This document shows, piece after piece, positions 55,587 through 64,000 of a stretch of 64,000 nt of DNA. The stretch comes from Cytidiella melzeri (lineage: Eukaryota > Basidiomycota > Agaricomycetes > Polyporales > Irpicaceae). Location: assembly GCA_022592445.1 (NCBI GenBank), contig JABYQR010000089.1:1-64000 (forward strand). Reading direction: 5' to 3'. Within the stretch, counting starts at the first letter, position 1, and each line of letters opens with the position of its first letter. Both the position numbers and the translations under genes were made by a program. Below the pieces are notes generated by a model. It searched no databases. It was given only the letters and a program-made list of their open reading frames with translations, and was not told the DNA's origin.

Positions 55587-56720
55587 ATGGACAACTCGCC
55601 AACCGCATTATTTGATAGCTACGAGCAGGACTTTAAGCAGATTGTGAACAGTATCAGGGAGAAGCTCGAAGGAGGTGGTGAGAATGAGCGCGGAGGTGAG
55701 TGTTTTCGAAGGCTACTTGAATAGCGAGATAGTGCACGAAGAGAGTTGCTTTCGAATGTGGTGTACTAATTCTTAGCAATGAATCTTAGAACAACGGAAG
55801 GCAGTGCTGCGGAGAGTAGAAATGGAGTTGGACGAGGCGGACGAGATGGTGAGTCTCTACTAGTCAACCACAGCGCATGAAGGGGCACGGAGATGGTCGC
55901 GCGAAGTCTCTTCATACTGCCGTCCTATACGTCGAACAAAACAACTATGGCCGTAGAGGTGTGCAACTGGGACATTGAGTCGCCTCAAGTTGCAATACCC
56001 TTCTACACAGCCCACATCTAGGCAGCCCTCAGATTATGAGGCTCATTGTCTCATACGAGCCGCCACTCATCACCAGTTGCATGGCAGGTATCCCAAATGG
56101 AAATCGAAATTCAAGGGATTCCTCAATCTATCCGTCACTCTTACCAAAACCGCATCAAATCTGCGAAATCTGACCTCACGCGATACAAGAAGCTTTCCAA
56201 AGACACGCTCGCCTCTCTCAATCGCTCTGACCTCCTTGGCTCTCGCGGTACGCCAACGACGTCGGATGAGCCGTATGGCAGCAGCGACAGAACAAGGCTC
56301 TTGGCTGGAACGGCGCTGCTAGAGGATGGGAGTAGACGGCTGCAGGATAGTCAAAGGATTGCGTTGGAGACGGAAGAGCAGGGTGCAGATATACTGAGGA
56401 GTCTGAGAGGTCAGAGGGAACAAATACAGAATGCGAGAGATACTGTGCGTGTTGACTTGCTTTGCTCGATCTGAGGTGGGTCGCTGACGCTGATTTGGGT
56501 TGGGACAGTTGACTCGAGCAGATACGTCTATCGACCGTGCATCCGGAACATTGAAGAAGATGATAAGACGGTGCGTGTGTCCTTTTCGCATTAAGCTCCA
56601 GGTATCAGAGGTCTCATAGGTTGGTTTAGGATGTACCAGCAGCGTGTTGTCACTGGCGGAATCATCCTTGTCCTCATCCTTCTCATTCTTCTCATCTTGT
56701 GGATCAAGTTCTTCCGGTGA
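55587..56720 (+). CDS. VTI1: Vti1-type v-SNARE
   Basis: Exons 55587-55695, 55790-55848, 56088-56444, 56509-56570 and 56630-56720 sum to 678 nt (225 aa), all in phase. The N-terminal three-helix domain (FDSYEQDFKQIVNSIREKL; RVEMELDEADEMVSQMEIEI) is followed by a linker with a Ser-rich loop. Then comes the SNARE coiled coil (from TALLEDGSRRLQDSQRIALE through TLTRADTSIDRASGTLKKMI) and a C-terminal anchor GGIILVLILLILLILWIKFF. Vti1 works in Golgi-to-endosome, vacuolar and homotypic fusion SNARE complexes. The gene is intact and faces away from RPB7. Confidence 0.95.
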
Positions 56721-56847
56721 CGGGGAGTCGAGGGTGGCGTGCTATGTTGGTCATTTATTCACGTATGTATAAGATATGCTCCCCGAGTGAACATGGGCGA
56801 TAAAGGGAGGAACTTTTGCGTCGTTCTACCTGTGTTACAGGTTGCGC

Positions 56848-57409
56848 TCATTGAGCCCCTCCTGCACTCGACTCTTGCTGAAGCTGCTGGATCGATGTTT
56901 GCGCGTCGACGAGCTAGCGAATGATCATCAGTCAGAACGTATTGTGAATCGTCTCATAGTAACGTACCTCCAACTTTTTTTTCTCCGACTGGTCACCCAA
57001 GTCCTTCAGCTGCGCCTCCACCCGCTTGCTATCCGTGACGCTTGAATGCTTGTGGTCAGTACGTAGAAAGTAGGAGGACTGACATATCGCTCTTGATAAA
57101 CTCGAGTCGCTTGTCGACGTTACTTTTCGCCTCTGTCTGATCCTGAGGGACGAGGACAGGACCGATCATCTTGTACACCGTGTTGTTCGGCGAAAGCGAT
57201 GCGAATTCCTGCCCGTCGAACGTGTATCGTCGTGAAGACGGCGACGACAGTGGACATACCTTTTTGACGAGTTCGTTCTCCTGGAACTGTGCATCCAGCC
57301 GTTGCCTTGCCTCGACCACGGCGGAGAGCTCCAGCTGCAGCTTCTGGTACTCTTGGGAAGCGATCTGGTACTTGTCCTGCAGTGCTGCAAGGGATGTCAC
57401 TGCCGACAT
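56848..57409 (-). CDS. YKE2: Prefoldin subunit 6
   Basis: Exon 1 (57409-57260) encodes MSAVTSLAALQDKYQIASQE and VVEARQRLDAQFQENELVKK. The next exon has EFASLSPNNTVYKMIGPVLV and EAKSNVDKRLEFIKSD. Then come KRVEAQLKDLGDQSEKKKLE and a final short exon LVDAQTSIQQLQQESSAGGA. The pattern of two coiled-coil helices around a beta-hairpin (NTVYK.IGPVLV) is that of beta-type prefoldin subunit 6. In the cytosolic hexamer it delivers nascent actin and tubulin to the CCT chaperonin. Length of about 128 aa is normal. Introns are GT-AG. Its 3' end is about 130 bp from VTI1 (convergent). Confidence 0.92.
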
Positions 57410-57608
57410 GAGCAGCTCGTCTCAGATGAAGTTGCGACGGCGAGTTTAACAGAATCAAGGCGAGAGTAACGTTGAGGGACAAGCGCTTGGCAGGGCTCCC
57501 GCCTATGATTGCTCCCACCCGCTCAGCACAAACCAACCCAACCCCCGCCATCCTCTGCGACATACCGTACTCTTTTCCTCAACACCGCGTACACCAACCA
57601 CTGCGAAG

Positions 57609-59488
57609 ATGCCATTCCGACGGTCACACACCACCTCCGCAAAGAAACAGCAGGGCGAGAAACACATCTCAACACTTCGCAGAGTCGCCTCCAGGACACT
57701 TTCGCATCTCAAGCTCTCTAGGCAAGTAAATATCTGCTGCCGTCAGGATATGATGTCAAGATAGAGAGGGACTCGTTGTATTATCCAGTCTAATGGCTCG
57801 GGTGTACAAAGGTCGCCCACCGAGGGCCTAGTGGGCCACCGTGGGTCTAGTGGAACAGCAGCGGCTCCGCAGCTCTTGCTCAGTACCTTTCTCTCCCTTG
57901 TACACTTGTACGAGTAGTTCTCCACATCTATGTCTTGCAAGACCGCGATCTCGGGTCTACATAGCGTCCTCGCAAATCTACCGCACTAACAGAGCCTTCA
58001 AATATTAGACCCTGTCAATGTCCCCTGCGCATCACAGTGCTGATTCATACTTGTTTACACAGAAAACAAGAGAAGCGGACATGTCTTCAAGCCCCCAGCC
58101 TTTCAGTGCTATCCTTGCCTATGGAACTATGGGGCGCTGTCATCAAGCATGCATGTCTCGCACACCTTGATCCGCTAGACACGACCCACGAGCTCTCTTT
58201 CTTGGAGCACTCGTCAAGCCCGCTCGACACGTACAGAGTCTCCATCAAGGACAAGCTTTCGTACTGTCTGGTGTCGAGCCAATGGAACGCCTATGCGAAG
58301 GAGTTCCTCTACGAGTTTATCTGGATCAGCAGCGCATCCCAAGCAAAGTCTTTGGCGCACCTGCTCATACTGCAGTCGCTACAGGAATCCCTGTCGTACG
58401 GCTCCTACATCCGCCGACTCCACATAGAGACACCCGTCCTCCAACTCTGTGCTCCCGCCGACCTTCGCTCAATACTTGAGAACGCGCCGGGGCTGTGCAT
58501 TTACTCAGACCACCACTCGATACAGCGAAGCCTCTACGACGACGGCAGGTGTAGCTCAGAAGAGATCCTCAAACTCGTCGCTCAGCCGAAAATTCGGAGA
58601 CTGAGCTGGACGTGCTACAGTGACGCACCACTCCAGCCACGATTGATACCTCTATGGACAAACCTCGCGGCGAACCTTGAGTTCCTTGAACTATCCTCCT
58701 GCTCCCCAAACGTCCACACTACAGTTCTCCCGGTTGTCGCATCAGCGTCTGCCGGTTCTGGCATGGACGTGCGTCTCCCCTCCCTTCGCTCTCTCCGAAT
58801 GTCACTCGACGACGAAGCATTCGCCGTGCTTTCGTCATGGGACATGCCTCAACTCTCCCATCTCTCAGTTCTTGCCGCTGACTTTAGCCACACGGATCCC
58901 GGCTTCGCATCCTTCTTTCGCGCACACGGCTGCAAACTCGTCCAGCTCGAGCTCGGACATGCGCCTTCTCTCACCGAAGACCACTACCTCACCACACCAC
59001 CCAGCGCACGCTCTCTCCCACCTTCAAACCGTCGCATGCCCCTCGCAGAGTGGTGTCCCAACCTGCGCGAGTTTATTTGTGCCGCAGACGCAGAGTGGCA
59101 TTGGCAGTCCCCCGACTGGCTCCCTACACATTGTTTGCTCCCATCCCACCCATCCGTCGAACTGATAGGAATCCGCGGCATTGACATCCGCCTCCGTGAC
59201 GATCCCGATTTGCTGTCAGGAGAGGCATATTTCACGTTGCACGAGCAGTTGAGCTCGCTCTTGCACGTGGATGCGTTTCCTGCGCTCAAGTTTGTCAGGG
59301 ATATGAGCAGCGGAATTGATCTCATGCGGAGCGGAAGGCCAGGGGCTAGAGTGTTGCAGTTTTGGGAACGGTTGGTGAGGACATGCAAGAAGAGAGGTGT
59401 GTGGTTGGAGGATCATGCGGGGATAAATGTGAGTCGAGGAACGTTGCTGAGAGCGGCGATGAATCCGAGTGGACTTGAAGCATTCTAA
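57609..59488 (+). CDS. F-box-like protein with leucine-rich-repeat-type C-terminus
   Basis: Exon 1 (57609-57721) encodes MPFRRSHTTSAKKQQGEKHI and RVASRTLSHLKLSR. Exon 2 starts at 58063 and runs to the stop. Together they give 1539 nt (512 aa). The intron (57722-58062, 341 nt) uses a GC-AG pair with a strong AG|GCAAGT donor, and the phase fits exactly. The F-box-like part is SLPMELWGAVIKHAC with CLVSSQWNAYAKEFLYEFIW. Downstream are LRR-like pieces (LEFLELSSCS, LPSLRSLRMSLD, MPQLSHLSVL). Agaricomycetes have many such genes. F-box proteins select substrates for SCF ubiquitin ligases, and the target here is unknown. A start at the second-exon ATG (58124) is the alternative. Confidence 0.8.
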
Positions 59489-59910
59489 ACTTTCTGGATG
59501 GCATGCACCCTCCTCTGAGCTTCCTTCCTAGTTTTTGGGCTCTTTGCTGTGTTCTCCTCTTGGTTTACTCGTCCATTCTTGCGCCCGCCGTCACTCATTA
59601 TCAGACTCTCTCGATACCCGAAAGCATCATATCATTCACCCTCCTATGAGCTGTAGATTCACTGTATGATCCCTGGAACCCACGTTGTCGAGATCCACAT
59701 CCGTAGAGGCCGTCCATTTGTACACTGTTTGGAGTCTTGTGACTTATACCATGTTTGATCGTCTACCACATATTCTCAATTTGCCAGCTGCAGGTTTGAA
59801 AAAAAATGCCCAAGAGATCCAATTTGTACGGTCCGTGATCATTACATTCAGCTCTATCACGCAAAGCCTTCTCCTTGGCCCTCCCTCGCACGCCTCAACT
59901 AGTCGTACCT
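59489..59910. other. Intergenic, 3' ends of two convergent genes
   Basis: Between the F-box-like gene and the galactokinase gene. It holds no ORF with coding character. The ORF at 59685-60320 on + is antisense to the last galactokinase exons. Confidence 0.6.
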
Positions 59911-62097
59911 TTTCATTCTTTCATCTTGAACACTACAAAGAATGTCAGCCAACCCAATCCCTTGTCCGCAAAATAAACGTACACTCACCAAACGCTCCAC
60001 TCCCCGGCCTCGTAGCAAACACAACCTCCGCCAGCTCCTCATCTCCAAGGCCTCGATACGGTCCATATTCTCTTCTCAACCTGCTCACAAACTCTCCCAC
60101 CTTGTCCTCCGCTACCAGCGAGATCGTGCATCCTCCCCACCCGGCACCTGTCAGTCTGCTGCCGTACGCTCCCGGCGAGGAGCGTGCGAGGGAGGTGAGA
60201 GTGTCGAGTTCTGGGCACGAGCATTCGTACAGCTCAGAGCAGCTCTTTTGCGAGGACGTCATGAGTGCGCCGAGGATCTCTAGAGTGGACTCTGGGAGGT
60301 CTGCGTCTTCGTCTTCGTGATTGGCGAATGACAGACAGGCTGCGCGGAATTCGAGGACTCGGAGGGCTTCGGACAGGACGTGTAGGGTGCGTTTGTACAG
60401 TTGGAAATGGGTTGCTTCCACTGCACGATTTGAATCTCATCAACGTAAATTCAGAGTAGGAAGGTTGAGAGAATGCTGACCGTCAACCCAGCTGAGATAC
60501 ACCTGTCTGAACTCATCCTCGTCCATCCCACTGAACTGTACCATCTCCTCCATCGTTAACCCTTCATCTACCACCTCCGCCTCTTGCGCTTCATCATTGG
60601 CATCAAACTTGATACCTTCTCTCAGTACTCTGGCTCTTAGTCTTCCCGACTCCTTCAACAAACTCTCCAGTCCCTCCTTCACCTCCTCCACACTCAACGC
60701 AGGCTGCCTTTCCCCCTTGATTTCTGCCACGCCGAGGTACGCGCTCAACACCTCCCTTAGCGTGAACTTTTTGGTGGGGTAGGACGGGGAGAGGAGTGCA
60801 GTGAGGTTAAGCAGGCGGGCTAGAATACGGGCAGAGACGAGTGTTTCGACAACCCGGAGATTATAACGGGTTTTTGCGCCTTGAAAAAAAAATATGAAGT
60901 GTCAGGCGTTGCTCGTTGAGTGTAGTGAAAGAGGGAAACGCACCAACAACCTTATCAGAGACTACCAGCGAGTTCGCACACACGAACACCGCTTTCGGGT
61001 TTGTCCTTGTGATCGGGAGCGCGACGCTCTCGACGTCGAAGAATGGGAAGAATGAGATGTATAATGCAGACGTAGGACGGGAGGTCACTGATGCTGCTTG
61101 GTCCATCCTTACGTATCATGATCAACTTGTCAGTTTGTTGGGGTATAAGAAAAACTCGTTGAACCCTCACCCGCCGCTATTCACGCCGACCCTCTTTTCA
61201 TTTTCGACCGCCATTTCCACCAGCTCACCCTTCGACAACGGCCTTTCCTCTCCGGTAGCCTGGTCTACTGTGAGTTTGTCATTCACGGCGAGAAAGGCAA
61301 GTGTGGAAGCGACGACCATGGCTGCGCTCGATGAGAGTCCGGAGCCAGCGGGAACAGAGCCAGTGACAAGTATGTCTACTGGTTTTGGCATTGACTCTAG
61401 CGCGGAGGATCTATATCGACGGTGCTGTCATCAGACGTGTACGTAGCCATGTATACAGGCAAACGTACGGTACAGGCTTGAAGAACCGTTCCAATACACC
61501 GTAGTAGCCTGCTTTGACATAGCTTTCCCATCGAAGCTGAGTCTTGTCGATGTCAATGTGCCACTGGACATTGTGTGAGGCGGAAGGGTCTTCTGAGATA
61601 TGGATGGTGTCGCCTTCTGATGATGTGATGGGAATGCTAAGATGGGAGAGAGTTGAGAGTTAAGGAAAAGTGACAAGGAAATAAACTCACACGGGACTCA
61701 AGGTGGGCATGAATTCCTTTGGCTGATACTTTGGATGCAAGTTTCTCGCATTGACGTGTCCATGCTGTTCCTCAGCAGTAGTAGACTGAGGACCACAGGC
61801 GATCAGGACGTCCTGCTCGACTGCCATGGGACATACGCCAAAGAGGGCATAGTCGATGTGCTCTCCGATGATGTTGACTCTGCCGGGTGCGCGTGCAATG
61901 TGGGTTGGTCGGTGGCCAAACAGGGAGGTGTAGTGGTCTGTGAGCTGTGCGTATCGGAGTCTGCAGAGGAGCACTGTGTTAGATGGGAAGAGGTCCAGCC
62001 AGATGAGAAATACTTGCGCTTCGCGAGCTGCGATGGCTGGGATGGGGTGTGCGTCTTGTACTGTGGTGAACACGGGAATAGGTTCATCTGCGGCCAT
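59911..62097 (-). CDS. GAL1: Galactokinase
   Basis: Multi-exon gene on the minus strand starting MAADEPIPVFTTVQDAHPIP. It has all three GHMP-kinase signatures: GRVNIIGEHIDY (about 61895), GSVPAGSGLSSSAAMVV (about 61360) and SRLTGAGWGGCTISLV (about 60140). Other family blocks are MDQAASV after VNSGG, GAKTRYNLRVVETLVSARIL and ATRPGSGAF, with a last tiny exon ending VFKMKE (stop 59913-59911). All introns checked are short and GT-AG. The enzyme phosphorylates alpha-D-galactose at C1 with ATP, the first committed Leloir step in the cytosol. Length of about 520 aa is normal. It shares a 189-bp divergent promoter with an aldose 1-epimerase. Confidence 0.94.
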
Positions 62098-62286
62098 AGT
62101 TGAGGGTGGTAGTACTAGCTATAGGCTGTAGTAGCAAAGGATTTAGCAGCGATCGCGACTCGGTAGCAAACGTGGAGGCTACGGATAAACTGCGGAGAAA
62201 CGTCGATTAGATTAGATTAGCCGAGTCGATTGGGCATATCTCGCAGTGACTCACCTTGACTCACTCCTTGACCACCGACAACCACG
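62098..62286. promoter_or_regulatory. Bidirectional promoter between galactokinase and aldose 1-epimerase
   Basis: The 189 bp between the two ATGs must serve both genes. It contains a (GATTA)3-like run near 62204-62220. I see no CGG-N11-CCG (Gal4-type) site and no clear TATA box. Confidence 0.6.
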
Positions 62287-63826
62287 ATGGCGAGTCTACC
62301 TCCAGGCGCAGAGTTCCAACCCGTCCTCCTCACTCTCCCGTCCTTCACCCCATCCCTGGCTCTCGAGGTTCTCCCTTATGGCCTCACACTCCATAAAGCC
62401 TACGTGCAAGCAGACGGCAAGACTCACGACATCCTTATCGGCCCAGAACAGCCCCAAGGCCACGTTCAGCAAAATTATACCAACACCATAATCGGTCGCT
62501 ACTCCAATCGTCTGCCTGCCTCAACCCTCGTGGTATCCAAGAACGGTGCAGAGGCCACCGTTACCCCCAGATCAAACGAGAGCCCCACGGTCTCCTTGCA
62601 CGGAGGTGTCAAAGGATGGGACTCTCTCGTTTGGACACCTCTACTCGATCCAAGCGAGATCCAACTCTTCACTCCCGAGGAGGTACAAACCCTAGGTGCA
62701 GAGCTGCAGCCACCTAGTGGGGTCATCTTCACGAGAACCAGCGAAGACGGCGAGGAGGGCTTTCCCGGAAAGGTCAGGGTGGAGGTCCTTGTCGCGCTTG
62801 TACCGCCCAAGGGGAATCAGATAGAGCACGCGGAGACCAATCTAGGCGCGATTGTACTGCTTTACAGGGCAAAGTTGGAAGGCGACAACAAAGTGACGCC
62901 TATCAACCTGACTCAGGTGAGTTGTGCTGCATTTCCTGTTCATTGAACCCCGTGTCGATGAGTATGTAGCACTGGGGCTTCAACCTTGACGCCTCTCTCC
63001 AAGAAAGCGCGCCCTCCGTCAAAGGCCACAAACTGTCCATCGCCGCAGATCACACCGTCCAACTCGATTCCACTGCTCTCTCGACCGGCCAGCTCCTTCC
63101 CGTCAAAGGCACTCACCATGCACATGCAGAGAAGGAAACTGGGACAATCGGGGAAAAGTTCCCTTCTTCCGGGTACGGTGCGTCTTTCTTTCCCCTTCCT
63201 GATAACGGTTCGGATTCACTAAAGGAAAAGTAGATGAGTTTTACGTCTTCTCGCGCCCACCACCCTCCATCCCTACTCGTATCCCCGCCTCTGCCTTGGG
63301 AGATTCTGGCGCATCATTGACCAATGGGGGAATAAACGTCATCAAGCAGATACTCGACCTACGCACTGATCCGTCCCAAGCACCTGTCACCCTGGCGAGC
63401 GAGAAGAGCGGGCTGAAGATAGTGTTTGAGTCTAACCGTACGTCTGTCTTCCTTTCTTCATAGACCCGAGGCTAATTCGGGACGACAGAGTCGGGTGTGC
63501 AGTTCTACACAAACAACTTTGCGTTCGCGGACAAAAACGCACGGAAGAAGATTCACGGCGGGTCGGGCGAGTTTGGAAAGGACGGATACGAGCACCATTG
63601 TACGTCTTCTTCTTCCTCCTCTTGTCTTCCTCCCGCTTGAAGACTGACACTTTAAAAACAAGCTGCGGCTTTCCTCGAGTTTCACGAGCCCCTCGCAGCG
63701 TGGTTGCACCCTGCCACGTTGGGGTCGTCTGGGGACGATACGTTACTCACCAGTGGAGAGGTGTACAATAACTTTGTGAGGTTGGATGTGTTGTACAAGG
63801 CTCCGAGCGAAAGTGTATCGCAGTGA
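62287..63826 (+). CDS. Aldose 1-epimerase (mutarotase)
   Basis: Exons 62287-62916, 62970-63177, 63234-63437, 63489-63599 and 63663-63826 give 1317 nt (438 aa). Motifs: ALEVLPYGLTLHKAYV, GRYSNRL, SLHGGVKGWDSLVW (the HGG substrate loop), NLTQHWGFNLD (the NxxxHxYFNL-type motif, in variant form), ADEFY-like SGYDEFYVF, and QFYTNNFAF near the end with the catalytic-Glu region FLEFHEPLAAW. The enzyme interconverts alpha and beta anomers of galactose or glucose, so it supplies alpha-D-galactose to the adjacent galactokinase. The gene looks intact. The stop codon is at 63824-63826. Bases 63827-64000 are its 3' flank with no further gene. Confidence 0.92.
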
Positions 63827-64000
63827 ACGGGAGTCTAGCGGAGAGGATGATGAGAGTTTGTCTTGCGTTCAGTAGAGAAATGTATGTACTACCATCGCAG
63901 TCGTGCTTCTCAAGTGGGACGACCAAAATCCGACTTGTATGATGACTCGACGCCGTCTATTCCGAGGTATGAGGGTGATTCCTTTGGAGGAAAGTATATG

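Noticed and set aside
57472..57729. 85-aa plus-strand ORF before the F-box-like gene
   Set aside because: The overlapping frame starting at 57609 splices in phase to the F-box exon and resembles the usual N-terminus of that family.
59685..60320. 211-aa plus-strand ORF
   Set aside because: It is antisense to the last galactokinase exons, which carry the LTGAGWGG motif.

Overview
The window looks like a basidiomycete fungal chromosome, most likely Agaricomycetes. Short GT-AG introns of about 50-65 nt interrupt nearly every gene. Helitron helicases, chromodomain Ty3/gypsy elements and DUF6589 proteins are also typical of that class. I cannot name the species.

The left 53.8 kb is a repeat-rich compartment. 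From 1 to about 11.2 kb it holds nested non-autonomous Helitrons carrying a 125-145 bp minisatellite, broken by solo LTRs. From 11.3 to 26.8 kb there is one old locus: a DUF6589 gene (+) convergent with a RecQ-like helicase gene (-). The DUF6589 gene is split by an 8.6 kb helicase-bearing Helitron (12538-21172) and by two solo LTRs. That Helitron also carries fragments of an amino-acid permease and of the ALG12 mannosyltransferase. Removing the Helitron restores the DUF6589 reading frame. From 26.8 to 32 kb lie two broken chromoviruses and a Copia fragment. From 34 to 39.2 kb lie an MFS transporter (transposons in one intron) and a carbon-nitrogen hydrolase of the Lnt type, split by a solo LTR. 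At 39.5-41.5 kb there is a long palindrome, and at 42.2-43.0 kb a secreted-protein gene. From 44862 to 53789 there is one nearly new full-length Ty3/gypsy element with a perfect 5-bp target duplication.

The right 10 kb (54.6-64 kb) is ordinary gene-dense euchromatin. It holds RPB7 (Pol II subunit), VTI1 (v-SNARE), prefoldin subunit 6, an F-box-like protein, galactokinase, and a divergent aldose 1-epimerase that shares a 189-bp promoter with the galactokinase. The last two act in consecutive early steps of galactose use.

The observations I rate highest are these. (i) Two LTR families carry an intron-like unit bracketed by near-identical 20-21 nt direct repeats, and a relict LTR lacks it. (ii) After pol, the young gypsy element has three extra ORFs linked by ATGA, TAA-AC-ATG and TAATG stop/start junctions; the first two encode tiny membrane proteins. 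(iii) The gene-capturing Helitron sits in frame in DUF6589. (iv) Two secreted-protein genes share a leader exon and signal peptide but have unrelated mature parts. Most coding sequence in the left part is degenerate. Some of the apparent decay in the young gypsy element may be assembly error.
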